Assembly (NCBI GenBank): GCA_947650285.1
Contig: CANTFL010000353.1
Location: forward strand, 1-64,000
DNA length: 64,000 nucleotides
Origin: Hyaloperonospora brassicae
Taxonomy: Eukaryota > Oomycota > Peronosporomycetes > Peronosporales > Peronosporaceae
Direction: 5' to 3'
Made by a program: the position numbers and the translations under genes. The notes beneath the pieces are model-generated. The model was given only the letters and a program-made list of their open reading frames with translations. It did no database searches and was not told the DNA's origin. Shown piece after piece: positions 20,917 through 34,309 of the stretch (position 1 is its first letter; each line of letters starts with the position of its first letter).

Positions 20917-22930
20917 CACCCTCTGTGCGATCGGGCAAGCAACTCTGACATCAATATCATAGACTGCTCCACGAGTCGCAGGTGGTGGGGTATTACCTTT
21001 GCCGATTATTGGATGGCGATTTGCATATATCAACTACCGCAACTATACTTGATCACTCGACAGTGGATCCCCTGGGTCGCCCACTTAAATGTCTTCTGAA
21101 AATACATCGGTCATAGGCGAAACCACTTCCGGTAGAATTGCTATGTGCTGATCGACATCCTCGGCCCACAACTCTTCGCTTTCGTTTATATTTTTCAAAA
21201 CGGTCGAAGGTTCTGCATTCTTACTTTCTTCATCGAGTCACAACGATACCTTCCTTTTTCGATAGCCGATCGGCCCTTTCTTGTAATTCACAATCTTTGA
21301 TCGCACTCCCGTCTGTCTAACAGCTGGACTTTCCTTTCAGCAAATTGCTGAAACCTCATTCGATGTCTTTAACGTCGACCATCTTCATTTTAAAGCTTGA
21401 CCCTTCATGCCGATCTTGCGACCGATCGACCTCCATACACCCTTGGATTGTAGGGATCGACGAAGAGGCTTTCGTTGGTAGATGTACATCTTCCTCGTGG
21501 TTCGCACACCGCTCTTCTCCGGTCATCCAGGTCTTATCAGACTGATTTCTGGACTGATTTTGCCCGTCACCATTCATAATCGGGACGCTTCTGTCTGTCT
21601 GGATTGTCTTTGCCCCCGGTCAGTTTTTTTGCAATCGGTCTTCCCTGTCACGGTTGGCGTCACGACTCTCTAGATTCTGTTGAACTGGTTAGCAGATGAT
21701 CATCGTCTAGCGTCTTGTCATTTCTATGATCCTTCACAAGTACCTTATCGATCGCGGGTCGTTTTTCGTGTCGCGATCATCGCCCTCATTTTTTTACATC
21801 TTGCATCATATCCTCGTCAATCACATTTCTATCAGGTTATAACTCGTCAGCAATGCAATATTTTGTCTCTTCTTCTGTCTTCACCTCTCGGCGTTTTAAA
21901 ATTTTTCTCGGCGTAGGATATGATCGCTGATAAAGCAATGGTCCTTCATACGATTTGGATGCGACTTCTTTCCGATCGGTTGTAGCTTCGAACGCTAACG
22001 CTTGCCATTCGTTATAACGTCGCGATTCCACAGACACGTATCCTTGCGATCGAGGTATCATGTCCGCTAATATTCACAGTTCTAATGGGGTTCCCCGGCG
22101 CAAAATCATCTCGCTATTACCTAAGTTGGTGATCTGTAGGTAGTAGGTCCTGCCTGGCCCGTTATTCCAGGTTAGCACCCACTCCATACCTCTTATTATC
22201 CAAAGTTTAGCTCTTGGTGGCGCGATACCTATCCTCACTTCTGTTGGTTGCCAACAGAGATCACCACATGTTGATCATTCAGTTTGATCGCTTGGATTGT
22301 TGACCTATAGAGTGGCTTACTCCTCGTTAGACCAACGCGAAATTTATTGGTTCGACAAAGAGTTCCATTCGCTAGATCCAAGCGAATTCCCGCCGGGCCC
22401 ATGAAGTCCATGCCTAGTATAGCCTCTTGACCCACTCGATCCGACCTATACGTCGCAATAATATACGAGTGAATCGTCGAGTGAGATCTTAATATTCGTG
22501 CGCCTGATTGTCATGTATGCGTTTTCACAGATACCGATACGTTCTTGAGTCCGGCTTCCGTCCATCATACACCCTACCTTACGAGCAAATACGGTGTCGA
22601 TGATTGACAAATTAGCTCCGAAATTAAACAGCATAGTGGTCTTCTCATTATTGATTTTGCTCATTGCTTTCGCCTGCTTAAAACACTTTCCAGGGGTGTA
22701 ATATTTACAATGCCCACGTGATTCCTCTGGTGCGACATCCAGCTCCATCTTCACGGGTGATCGATTATATTCATCAATTCGTTTCACACTTAAAATCGCG
22801 GGTACAGAAGTTGAATAAATACGTATATTGGCAATCGACTCGACCTGATCGTTAACTTATTGATACTTCGCTTTTCTCTCAATGAATGCATATATGAAGA
22901 GCCTAGAACGCTCGGCTCGTACTAGATTTT
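20913..22930 (-). pseudogene. Old Ty3 pol relic, N-terminal part with dead protease
   Basis: Minus-strand fragments collinear with the first third of the intact pol. 22446-22787 contains KRIDEYNRSP and the protease core FNFGANLSIIDTVFARKVGC, where intact pol has FDSGAEISIIDTTFAREVGC: the catalytic Asp and the following Ser are replaced, so the enzyme would be inactive. 22235-22435 contains QEAILGMDFMGPAGIRLDLA. 21837-22061 contains IPRSQGYVSVESRRYNEWQ and TTDRKE, matching the spacer after the protease. The stretch 21000-21830 holds only scraps. The final codons before 20913 read DIDVRVACPIAQRV, matching DIDVGGATPIAQRV just upstream of the RT. Confidence 0.8.
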
Positions 22931-22939
22931 ATAACTGGC

Positions 22940-25240
22940 GAGTCTTCTGGTTCAACATCTCCTCCAACTCGGACGGAAACATTCTCTAGTGCTTGGTAGG
23001 CACTTACCACTTGCGCATCAGATTGTAGAACTTTTTCTAAGGGCACTTGCCACTCTCATTTACTTTTCCACAAGCCGCACACATGCCGAAACACTTGTTC
23101 GATGGAAACCCTTTACGACCGCACTTCCGGCAAGTCATTTCAGCATCACGATCACCATGCTTGATCGATCCACAATGAGTGCACGCTTTTGATCGGTCTC
23201 CATGATCACGTAACTCCACCCGATCCAATTCCTCATGTGACATACGATAAACTTGGTTTGAATTCGCTTGATTGGAAGCAGTAGCCGCACAAACCCTACA
23301 CCGGTTTACGTCATCTTTCGATCCACTCGGATCCGACTCCGAATTGCTTCTATCGCTTTCCACCCTAAACGCTCGTTCTGCTCGGGTTAATTTTGACTCT
23401 ATCTTATCAGCGTGAGCTTTCAATTGCTGATGAAACTTGCCCGGCCCCATAGATGACTTCGTGTACCGGGTTTCCACCCGCTGATATCCACGCAACTTTT
23501 CTTCCATGTCGTCGTCATCCGACAATTGCAGTTAAGTCAACAGTTTTGCTAAATTGCAATCATACAGCGTAGAAATAAAGTGTTTCACATATTCACGCTG
23601 CATACCGTGTTTTCCATCTCGAATCGCTACCTTAACTCGGATCGCTGCCCCATTCAATCGGTGCAAATACTCTAGCGGATTTTTGTCCGATCGTTTCCGC
23701 GCGTGGTAATACTGTCGGGAATTTGATATACTATATCCTTCATACTGTACCATGAAGCCTTCCAGCACATATTTCCACGTGAGACGAGTAGCACGACTCA
23801 GTTGACTGTGCCAAATTTGCGCCGGTCCTGTCAGTAGATCATCGAACACCAGGCATTTTTCTTCGTCCGGTAATTAAATTTTTTGGAAAGCTGACTTTAC
23901 CTTGCTGATCCAGCTTCTAGCGCGGTCCTCGTCTCAGTCTCTACCGTTTTACTATATCAGTGCGCCGATCACAGAGAATTGAATACGCTGAAGAGACGGT
24001 CCTTGGGTCATCATTACTTTCGCAGGCGCCATGGATGGACGTTTGAAGTCCTCCTTATCCTTTTTGTACGGGGTATGTCCACCGGGATCACCAAGATTCA
24101 ATCTACCTTAACGCGTTCAACAGATTCCATCTCGACACTAAAAAAACGGGTTTCCCGAACTCGTGGTATCTTGATCGCTTGACTTGGATAGATCGCTTGA
24201 GAAGCTTGACTTTATTGTCTCTGTTCAAATCTCTACATAGCATTATCGATATAACACAGCAGGTGTCTTTTGATAGCCGATGTGTCGTCACCGGTGGTGT
24301 GTCTAGCCGCCGGTCGCGACTCGTCCTTAATTCCTTTTGCGCGATCAAACAAATGAGCGGATGTATTGGGGCCTAGCGACATTCGATAAATGCCTATTGA
24401 GTCGTCTGACTCGATTTCGGACTCTGCTGAGGTATAATATGACGATCCGGTGTGACATTCGATCGTGATGTCTGTGATCGTGATAATCGATTGATCTTCG
24501 AACTTAGCTTTAATTGTGAGTGGGATTAGCTTCTCATATAGCGATCGGCATGCGTACATTACCAGATCTTGATAGCGCTCCAACAGTTTCCTCACATCGA
24601 TAAGCCTTCGCCACGAATAGAGCTTCATGCGACAGTTGCATGATCCCGTATATTCCCTCCAGCATGTTCGATGCACTTGCAGAGATCGATGCTGAACCTC
24701 AAACCTCGTCGATTATCGTTGGCTTCAGCACTTATAGTGCTGGATCACTTGATAGTAATTTCTTAAGCATCTTCCACTCGTACGTCTTGATCATTTCTTC
24801 ACGTTGCCACCCTTCCGTCTTAGTTTCGTCTCTCACGAACTTGAACGGATTCGGGATCTTGTTCTAAACTTGATCGCGTTGGTCGAGTTCGGTCGTTGTT
24901 TTCTTCACCCTTGCCGCCCTCGATTTACCAATTCTATAGATCGCGGGTGTGACGTTGGACAACTTTTGTTTGGTTTTGACCGATGAGTTTCCACCCTGCG
25001 TATCATGCTTTGTAGCATGATGCGCGGTGGTCCTAGATGGGACCTCAGGAGGGGGTCGAGTTTTTCTTCTAAATCGAGTGATCAATTTCCTCTGTTATTT
25101 TTTGTCACCAACGCCCCTACCAACACTCTGACGAACTGGTAATCTTTCAGACTCACGCGTATGTGGAAACTCCTTGGTCTTCGACGCTTCCATCCCAGAT
25201 TCAGTTTTGACGTCATCTCGTGGAATTCTTCACGGGTTCA
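22940..25240 (-). pseudogene. Old Ty3 gag relic
   Basis: Broken gag on the minus strand. From right to left: an N-terminal stretch (RKTRPPPEVPSRTTAH, NSSVKTKQK) near 24,860-25,085 that matches KPQPPPRVLSGATADR and NPMVKTTSAK of the intact gag; a middle part at 24233-24676 (DDSIGIYRMSLGPN, matching DGSISIRRMSLGPS); capsid core at 23532-23849 (GPAQIWHSQLSRATR, SNSRQYYHARKRSD); and zinc knuckles at 23037-23525 (CTHCGSIKHGD, then CRKCGRKGFPSNKC, where the metal-binding His has become Phe). Frames are separated by stops and shifts. Confidence 0.8.
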
Positions 25241-25697
25241 CTTGTATACTTGTAAAGTGCTCGATATGAGTCACCCTGATCGCCTTGTTGACCTGTAAAC
25301 CTTAATTCGCGAGCCTGTTAAGTACTTGAGCCGTCTCGAGGTCTTGAGTTCTCAACCACAAAAGGTTTTCTGCGTCCAGTCGCAGTTGGGGTGTTGCTTG
25401 ATAGTTCTTTATCCCTGGCCAACCAATCCAGGGATATTACTCAAATTAAGTATGTAACTTTTCCTTAACGTCAAGTGGCCAAGAATCCACCTGGAGGAGA
25501 AGTAGACACGTACATTTTGAAGCAAATTGAACTCTGTTTAATGTTGACCAATCAAAACCAACAACCCTATCCATATCTCAATGTCTTAGAAATAGCAGGC
25601 CACGTTTCGTTCCCGCTAGAATGTAGCAACCTTGTACTAGCGTGGCACACACCTGGTATACTTGTCCGATCACAGTCGCCTTTCTGGTCGCCGATCG

Positions 25698-25920
25698 TAT
25701 GGTTTAATCCACCCTAACCTGATCGCGATCAAATATCTGACCACTGGTCACGATCTCGATCACCTCCCTGATCGCAATCGTCTTGCTGATAGCAAGTATC
25801 ATGGTGTGGTCCACATCAACCTGATCGCGATCACATACCTGATCACTGGTTACGGTGTCGATTACCTCCCTGATCGCGATCGCCCTGCTGATCACGGATC
25901 GCCTGGTGTGGTTTACACTC
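25698..25920. repeat. 102-bp GATC-rich tandem repeat in the old LTR region
   Basis: At least two full units of about 102 bp and a partial third. Units share CCTGATCGCGATCA, then TGATCACTGGT or a variant, and end with CTCCCTGATCGC. In one plus frame the two units read as related peptides (LIAIKYLTTGHDLDHLPDR and LIAITYLITGYGVDYLPDR) with a 34-residue period, but I see no gene here. Further CTGATCGCG motifs continue to about 26,100. Confidence 0.65.
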
Positions 25921-26299
25921 TTCCAATCGTAATCGCTTGTAGTGGTCCACACTAACACATTGTGTGGCACAAACTCTTCCGGTCAAGGTCGCATGTCGTG
26001 GTCCACATCAACCTGACTTCGAATAAATGCTTGATCGTCGATCGCGGTATAAATCGAATCCTTGATCGCGATCGCCTTGCTGATCGCGTTTTCCTTCTTT
26101 ATTGACTGATCGGTAGTGTAATCGCCCCCATGACAGTAACATCATCCCCATATCTCGTACCCTTCACCTGTCGTACTTAAGCCCTATATCGCACGTCCCA
26201 TCCTGTCTGATCTGATGTCCGGTTCTGTCTGACCGTTCAATGCAATAATCCGACCAGTTGTGGGACCGGCGTTGCCAACCGTCTGCCAACTTGGATGTA

Positions 26300-28600
26300 A
26301 CTAGTGCGCGATATCTTCTTGTATCGCAAACTTCATTCGTCGCTTCACCACATAGATGTAACAGCTACCTGGGATCTCTCCGGTCTTGCGGAAATCTTGA
26401 GAGCCTTGACCTATTTGGATGACGTATTTGAACGCTTGGTGACTCAAGGACAAACTTTACCACCCTTCCGACGAGACTTGGCCGGTAGATACACCAATGG
26501 CGACGCGGTCGAGAGAGATCAGGAGTGACGTGGGATCACACGAGAGAATTACTCGCCGTTGCTAGGCCCAGACGCTGAGACTTCAAATTAGTAGAAGAAA
26601 TAGGCTCTTCATCGAGGTTCACAAACTCTGACGCGCAATTGGGCGTCACAGAGTAACGCACGGTTTTCAGTGAAGAGGAAGCAACTTTAAAGTTGTCGCA
26701 TTGGGTAAAAGCGCTGATGCAACCTTGGAATCCGAATAATCCGAGACGAAGTACCAATTTCATGCGCCAACGGTTCAACGGCTTTAATAGACGTCAAATG
26801 GGCGACGATGCATTGAACTATACCGACACCGACCTAGCCGTAGATGATTAAGCCGACCAGGAGACGGATCTGAATCCGCACTTATACCGGATTCTAACGC
26901 AGAATCAAAAGTACATTCGATCGTTCCGATAGAGAAGTTAGAAAAGATACCTTCGATAAGGACAGCTCACCAACAGTCATACCAGTCTACGACGAAGACG
27001 CTACGCCGACAGTTGCAGCAGTCGACGACAAAGAAGTCGAAGACACGGGAGACACGAATGAAGATGAAAATGATAAAGACCGTAGACTAGGCCTGGAAGC
27101 TGGGCGTCGAAAAGTTATATGAAGATACGGGACAGAGCATATCCATCAGGGTCGCTTGAATTAAAGCTGGCGTGATGCGAGCAGCAGACGATGGCTCGAT
27201 TCGAAAAACCATGTTCTAATATGACGTCGATGCATCGAACGAATGACGTCGGGGAAGCGAGTAGCGAGACGCCGACACAACCGCGAGTTGATGTTTAAAT
27301 CCCAAGATTTCAATCCAGGAACTCCCACACCAACCGCTGCCGCCTCCGCAAGCTTCGGGTCCAGCGGACAATAATTACTGATACGACGCTATTGATCTTT
27401 TTGCTGTCGGATGATCTGTTGCTGACTGCTGAACGTGCGTCGTATGAACTAACGCTCGTGCCCATACCCGTTGTACAAGACCATCGTCGCGTCCTGTAGC
27501 TGCCGGAATTAACCAGCTGCAACTACTTGAACAGGGGTGTGGCGAGATTCAGGATTGACGAGGTCTTGCGTGAGTTGGTTGACCATGCGATCACGGGCCG
27601 CTATGCCAGAGGATATCTCAGCAATCATACGCCCGGCCGAATCAAGACGATAGTACGGATGATTAGACGTCTAACGCGCGGAATACTCGAGAGAATATTG
27701 ATCGACTTGTGCAGTGAGTCGATTAGCTCAATAGGCTTGAGCGCAGCGGACTTCTAGGTCTTGAACTCCTTTGCAGCCGTCTACAAGCAATGCTTCACGT
27801 CCACCAAATCCGAGACAGCAGCTTGCATCCGCCGACGGATGGAACCATTCTCTTGGCAAGACTGGGAAAGAGCCACGCACAGAGCCGCGATATCCGTGGA
27901 CTGATCGACTACAGAAGCAACGTCATCTGTCATCAACGAGTTTAAATACTCTGATACAATCTATTCTTTGTGTTAGGACGCAAATAATGGATTGCTTCAA
28001 CGTCATGTCAAAAAATGGGCGAGATATTTCATCAGGTCACGATCGCCCGGATCAAAATGACTTCGCTACTATACATGCGATCGTCGATGCTCGGGAATAG
28101 GCAACGAAGATCCTGCGCATCCAGCGGTTATCCAGATCTTTGGTCAAATAAAGACACGTCCTGGACGGGGTCGGTAGAGATGATCCCAGACGCAAAAAGA
28201 TCACGGGAAGCCTGTACCGACAAATTTTGCAGCACACCGTCCAAGCTCGACGACTCATACACGTAGTAGACGACGAAGATGGTTCTAGTTCACGCGTTAT
28301 TCCTTCAAATACCAACGTTTTACCGAAGAAAGCGTGGATGACGACGACGAATTAGATCCAAGCCGTGTCTCTCTCGTGAGTCGTCGACGGCGGGTCGTCG
28401 ACAGACTGAAAATAAACTGAAGACATGACATTGAGCATAGCACAAGTCGACAGCCGCAACGATAATCAATGAGAGCAACATCCTCATGGCGTTTCGTACC
28501 ATGAGACAGCGAGGAAAGTTCGGAATGACGAACAAAAGTGGCGAAGAAGAGAATGGTCGATACACTCGCCCATTAGATTAGTATTACGACTGGAGCAGTA
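26300..28600 (+). pseudogene. Decayed coding segment of unknown origin
   Basis: No intact gene. Several plus-strand stretches still look coding: about 26,660-26,850 (LKLSHWVKALMQPWNPNN, FMRQRFNGFNRRQMGDD), about 26,915-27,120, an acidic region (IPVYDEDATPTVAAVDD, DTNEDENDKDRRLGLE), 27527-27757 (IDEVLRELVDHAITGRYARG), and 27771-28100 with continuation (SLYRQILQHTVQARRL near 28,210). They are separated by stops and frame changes. No domain was recognised. It may be a retroelement gag-like gene or a dead host gene; part may belong to the old element's LTR. Confidence 0.3.
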
Positions 28601-31480
28601 GTGGTGTAAAGAATTTTAACCTCTTGATACCAGTGTGGAGTAAAGTGAACCATTGTCGGCGACTGAAGTGTCAGCGACTCAAGTATCGGCGACCCCATTT
28701 ACTGTGCAGAATGCGGGAAGATCGAACAACATATTCATCACTTTATTTGTATAAGAACTAGGGAAGGACAGAGAGCCATTCAAACTGGCTCTACGAAAAA
28801 ACGAAAGAGATAAACCAATGCAGTTCATAATTTTCTAAGTCCAAGACACGCGTACAGTTAAGGTAAGTTCCTGAGTGAGCTAGATTATGCCTGGCGTCGA
28901 ATCTCGAGAGGTATAGCTTGTGAAGATATCTACTGATAGCACTAAGAGATAAGTAACTTCCGGGTAGGATAACGCTTGCTACTAGCGAAATAAGTAGTCG
29001 CGTCGTCGACGAGCCATAAACCTCAGCAAAGAGACCGTTGTGGGAACTCGTCAACGACGAGCTGGAGAGCCTTACACGAAGACCTCGTTTTCCAAAAACT
29101 TGTTCAAGTAACAAGCCGGTGGGACTCAGCCAAGGGCACCGTAATTCTTATAGTCGGGCGTACACTGCGCCCGATGACCTGTAAAAGCGCGTACTGCGTC
29201 AACTTCCACCCATAGGCGTAAAATCACAGGAATAGAGACGTTCAGAAGCTGTTGAGTTTAAGCAGGACTCTGGGGGATCTGTTGCGAGGAATCGGCTAGG
29301 TGAAAGCCACGACTGGACCTGCAGGGGAGACCCACGTCGGGGTTGATCCTAATGTACCAGCCGTGTCGCCGATTTAACTCGGCGATTATTGTGTGTGTGC
29401 GCGCGTTGAGGCTACTTGGCATTAGATTTGACTAACTAATATAACACGTTACTAATTAATGTAGATGATATCGACATAAACAGCCTGCTTGTCCTTAGTC
29501 GATAGATACATACGATGGGAGGTGCCACCCTTGGCTTTTGTTATTAAACAATGCTTAAATTAATTGGAGATGAATCATTGATAGCTTCAGCTGCGAGTAA
29601 CGCATTGTACGCTAAAATTCGCCTTAATCAAGGTTTTATTGGGGATGCTGCATGAGTAGAACATATTTGGCGATAACGGCATATATTGTTTGAAGAGTTT
29701 GACACATCAGACGCCCAGCCGAAAGTATGCTACATTAGGCTTACGAGCGCTGCGTCCTGGTAGTCATGGGAATTATAACAGACATGTAGATTTTTTATTA
29801 TAAGTATTGAAAGATCGCCTTTCGTATACGATAAAAAATTATTTACTAGTCTCCCTTCACTTCTTTTATGCAGTGCCTCACTAGAGTGCGCGCCATCTTG
29901 AGAAGCATTTTGTTCACGATTGATATATAGAAGTGAATGACCCGGATAGTCACTACTTCTCTTTTTTGGGATCTTAAATCACACAGTATATCGCTATTAA
30001 CTCTGTATTGATGCCCTTTGAGGCAGGCGAAGTGCAGGTGAATTTCTTTAATACAGCTACAAAGCACACATTAGACGTATCACTGGCGATAGACTTGTTC
30101 AGCTGTTCGACTATGACGTACTCCAATGCGAGTTTCTTTTAATTGTTCACTGCTGTAGACGTAGCTGTCTTGATTATGGCTGGCGACAACGACTCAATGC
30201 TCATATTACACTTTTTATTGCTATAGACACAGCTGAAATAGTAATGGCTTACAAAAACGAATACATAATTATGTTCCTCTTGTACTGTATAAAGTTTAAA
30301 TGTTTGTCGCCTATTTAAAGTTAAATTCAGGAATTGTATGTTTAAATTAGCACTTCTAAATCCTCAGGCATACCTTCAAAATACATATAATTACTATTAT
30401 ATTGGAGGGAAATTTGCGTATGTATCCAAAATAAAAAAATATATTATTGATTTAAATTTCTAGAGAGGTGCCAAATTTGTCAAATCTTTTACAATATCTA
30501 CACAGTGTGCCTTGAACTTGGCATTCGGATGACTAAGAGACACGTTTTTAGATCTGTTTCGACAAAATGTGTCGGGATGCTGTTAGAGTGCGATTGCCCT
30601 ACGTCAGCAAGTCCGATTCGACAAAACTGCAAATTGGTTAATCATGTGATGACTATAAATATATGGTAAGCTCTTATTGGTACATTGTCGCATACTGAGG
30701 GCAAATGCAGATTTGTTTGTCGAATTAGTGGTTTTATTAGTCCATATTGATCTATTTTTAATGCATATTGCATATATATTTACTCTCTCGCCACCCATTG
30801 CGCGCATCTAGCAGCGATTGGTAATAAGTTTGGTTGATTTATTGGTCTACATTAAGTTGTACGTAGGGCGGTGCTAAATATTACGTTTAAAGTAGCTATT
30901 ATTAGACCTTTATTAACAACGTAATAATCGATAAAAATTATAAACCAAGATAACATGTTCATTGGCCCAATATATTGTCAATAACATCAAAGGGCTAATC
31001 TTGTTTATATAGTGCAATTAAAGCTTACAATCACACGGAGAAATGGCCCCTATTACATCCGCGCGCAAGAGTGCTGACCGAAACAATCTATAACCATTAT
31101 GTGTATGATAATAATTCACGTAAGCAGGATTTACCACCCTGTGTAATGTTCAAGCATTCGCCTTTCCAATCGGTGTTAGCGAATTCATCTTTCATCAAAG
31201 ACCGAACAGGATGTCAGTACATCTGCAAGTCTTGTAGATACCCCAGAAATGGAGCGCTTAAGAACTTTAGGCACTGATATAAAACAACGAAAAGTCATTT
31301 TAGACAGGCTCGATACTCACGAGGATAAGCCCTGAGATACTGATAAATCACAAGCAAAACATAAGTCAATTGACTACAAGTAGAATAAGCTATAGTTTTG
31401 AACGATTTTGTGCTAAATTAACTCTATTCACAAAAAAGCGGTTGAAGCTCCAATCATTGTATAACTATTATGACGAAATA
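28601..31480. other. AT-rich region without recognisable genes
   Basis: About 2.9 kb. 28,600-29,400 is mixed sequence with a short GT run (GTGTGTGTGCGCGCG near 29,390). 29,400-31,480 is clearly AT-richer than its surroundings and holds only short random frames. I see no RNA gene, repeat unit or domain here. Confidence 0.6.
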
Positions 31481-31571
31481 GGCCACGACTAGGGGCACAC
31501 CCCACTTTTGCTAGAGGCACACCCGCCCGCCTAAAATGATGATGGAAAGGACTTCACGTATTATAATGCAG
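31481..31571 (+). repeat. Left terminal inverted repeat, MULE A
   Basis: About 90 bp matching the reverse complement of 35141-35231 with a handful of mismatches. It contains two related blocks, GGGGCACACCCC and GGCACACCCGCC, separated by a TTTTGCTA run. Confidence 0.8.
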
Positions 31572-31696
31572 AATAATGTACCTTTACAGTCGAGTTCAGT
31601 TTAACAAAACCCCACTAAACCAAAATGCTGCGATTGAATGGTTTAGGCTCTGGAGATTAAGGAGATTAATTTTATCGACTTCAATAGAATAAGAAC

Positions 31697-33936
31697 ATGT
31701 CTCAGATACCTATCTTAGCCGATCAATTGCTTCTATGTCCCCTCATAAGCATATTATACAACAGAGAACGCCGACTACTAAAACGCACAAGCTGGACCAC
31801 TAAGATGGCGTGCGAAGACCCGAGAGAGAGACAATCACCACTGGAACATCTCCAACCCCCACCTGCCGCTCTCGTTGGTACCAACTTTCCTTCCAGGAAC
31901 GTGATGGAGACGAAATTAAACGTTTTCGCGTCTACCTAAGGGAATTCCATCGTCGTCGCAAGATCAAAGAACACGAGGCGGGGTCTTAAAACGGGCCTAC
32001 TATAAGTACGATTGCGGCGATACGTACAATAACAGTCATAACCTTATCGATGGTGATAGGAAGCGACGGACATCCAGCAGGTTGATGGAATACCCATTTA
32101 AAGCGCGCGGCGATGCGAAAGCGGACGGAACTTGGACCTTCCGCATCAGCACCGCCAACCGCAACCACAATCCTTTGTTGCATCTGGCCGGGCTTTCAAC
32201 CCACCAAAAGCTCTCGCACGAGCTGGTTGCAATTATCAAGGGATTTCTTGACGCAACGGTGCCTTCACGAAGCATTAAAATTAGTTGAAAGTGACACATG
32301 GCGTAAAAATTCCCATGAAGAAGCTTTACAACACCATTCAGCAGCTGACCAAAAAGGAGCTCAAGGGCAAGAGTCCGGTCGAAGTGCTGGTCAAAGCTTT
32401 CAGGGACGAGGCCTTTTAAATTGAGCTGGTTTTGGACATTTGTGGACGTGTAACCCATTGCTTTTGTGCACACCCGGCAATGGTGGAGTTCAGTAGACTC
32501 AATCACGACGTGTTAGTCTTAAGTTCCACCCACACGAAAAATAAATACCGTTTGCCTCTCCTGCACGTCGTCAATTTCACCGCAATGCACACCACACCCT
32601 CCGCGGCCTTCGTTTTCGTGAAGAACGAGAACGAAGAATTGTTCAGGACTGCTGTTGGATTCTTGTACAAACTTTCCACATCGATGCTCTACCAAAAGTC
32701 TTTGCATTTAATCGAAAATTTGCCCTGATCTCGGCATTGCAGTATCAAATTCCTGAGGCCTGAAATTTGTTGTGTGTGTGGCATATTGAGAAGAACATCA
32801 CCAAAGATTGCAAGGGACGTCTTGGCAGCAATCACGAACAGTTCATGCAAGACAGGGCAGCGGTAAGAAGTTTTTATTATGCAACTTTCACGAAACTTGT
32901 ATCCCATCATGCTGATATCATTTTTAGATAGTGCATACATAGACAAAAACTCTATTAAATGAGCTCTGGTCCAGTTTCCACACTCGCTACCAAATGTACC
33001 AGGAAGCGCTTAAATACCTGGACGACACGTGGATATATCCTCACAAGAGGGGTTTGTTGCGGAATGGACCAACAAAGTTACTCACTTTGGGCATGCTGTT
33101 ACTTCAAGTGATGAAAGCGCTCACAGTCGGCTGAAACGTATCTGGGCACGAGCATGCTTGATTTGTTGCAATGCTGCAAGAGGATCAAGGTGTCGATTGA
33201 AGGTTACCTGACAGATTACCGCGGAAAACGCGCGAGCGATCAAATGCAGACCCCTCTATTTGCCTAAACTTCCCGAAGACGGACTACTTTCAGAACGTCA
33301 GATAAAAAATCGTTTGTAAATTTTGCTTTGAGCAAAGTCAACGAGAAGGCAAGTCAAACATGCGATGATGCTGGCAAAGTTTAATATATCTTTATTTACC
33401 TTTGATCTGGTTGCAGCTGGAATACGCACGCAGACCGGTCCAATCTGATGAAAATATATGCTCCCATGCGTTCACGACAGTCTGGGGTATGCCATGCCAT
33501 CACAGGCTCAGAAATTTTATCAGCGAGGATAAGCGATTTAGCTTGAACGACTTTCATATCCATTGGCACATTGTGGAACGTATTTCTCTTTGTCATAATG
33601 CTTTTGAGAATCCCGAAGGTCAATTGACTGCTGTGATGGAACAATTAGTCAACAATGTGGCTAAGTTACCGGATCACCAACAGAGAGCAACTATTGATCA
33701 TCTCGACCATCTGTCCTAGCTGTTGCCTTGTCCGATTAAGAAACCAGAAGCTGTGAGGACCAAGGGCCGCCCAAGAACCTCGACAAAAAGAGATTTGTCT
33801 GGATTTAAAACGTGGAACAAACGCTGAAGCGGATGAAAGCGGAGAAATGTAGCGCATGTGGTAGCGTCGGTCACCGCAAAAACTCGAAGAGCTGTCCAAA
33901 TTACTTTTTGCCTTCCACGTTTGCATCCACAATTCA
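31697..33936 (+). pseudogene. Mutator-like (MULE) transposase, broken
   Basis: Plus-strand fragments in the order of a MULE transposase. N-terminal FAR1/WRKY-GCM1-type DNA-binding part: SKNTRRGLKTG, then in a shifted frame YYKYDCGDTYNNSHN, then GTWTFRISTANRNHNPLLH, giving the Cys-Cys-Trp-His-Asn-His pattern. Catalytic MULE domain: HDVLVLSSTHTKNKYRLPLL and AAFVFVKNENEELF around 32,500-32,690; here the usual first catalytic Asp (as in IDATYKTN) appears as Ser. C-terminal part: GFVAEWTNKVTHFGHAVTSS and ESAHSRLKRIW near 33,050-33,160. Zinc knuckle: CSACGSVGHRKNSKSC near 33,850-33,895, then a stop after about 15 codons. Several stops and frameshifts inactivate it. Confidence 0.75.
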
Positions 33937-34309
33937 TTAAAATGCAGTGACGTCGTCAGCGACGAAATTGCTTGGTCTATAATTCAATTTGGAATGATCT
34001 ATAAGCTACAGATGGCTTCATTATCCAGCACCACAACCACGTCCGTGTGCTCGATCAGATAGTGCAGGTAACATTGACTTACAAGGGTCCACAACTTCCG
34101 AAGAGACCAGAATCAAGGAGAAAAATAGTAAAAACTAGTTTACATTTGCCAAAATAAATTGAGTGATTGCCGTTCAAGCTAGAGCACACACCTAGTCATA
34201 ATCATGTACCTACACCCCAAGCATTGTTATCCATATATCCTTCCTGTGCAACCCATGCAAGTTTTCGCACCCGGTATAGTATTTGGTAGTCATACCCTTT
34301 CAATTGCAC

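Larger units (their letters stand above)
20913..26300 (-). mobile_element. Old Ty3/gypsy element, right part (5' half with 5' LTR remnant)
   Basis: Continuation of the decayed minus-strand element. Leftward from about 25,240 come gag, the protease region and the N-terminal part of pol, down to the insertion point. The 5' LTR remnant should lie right of about 25,240. I cannot place its outer end; 26,300 is an estimate, and if the LTR was as long as in the young relative it would reach about 27,000. Confidence 0.75.
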
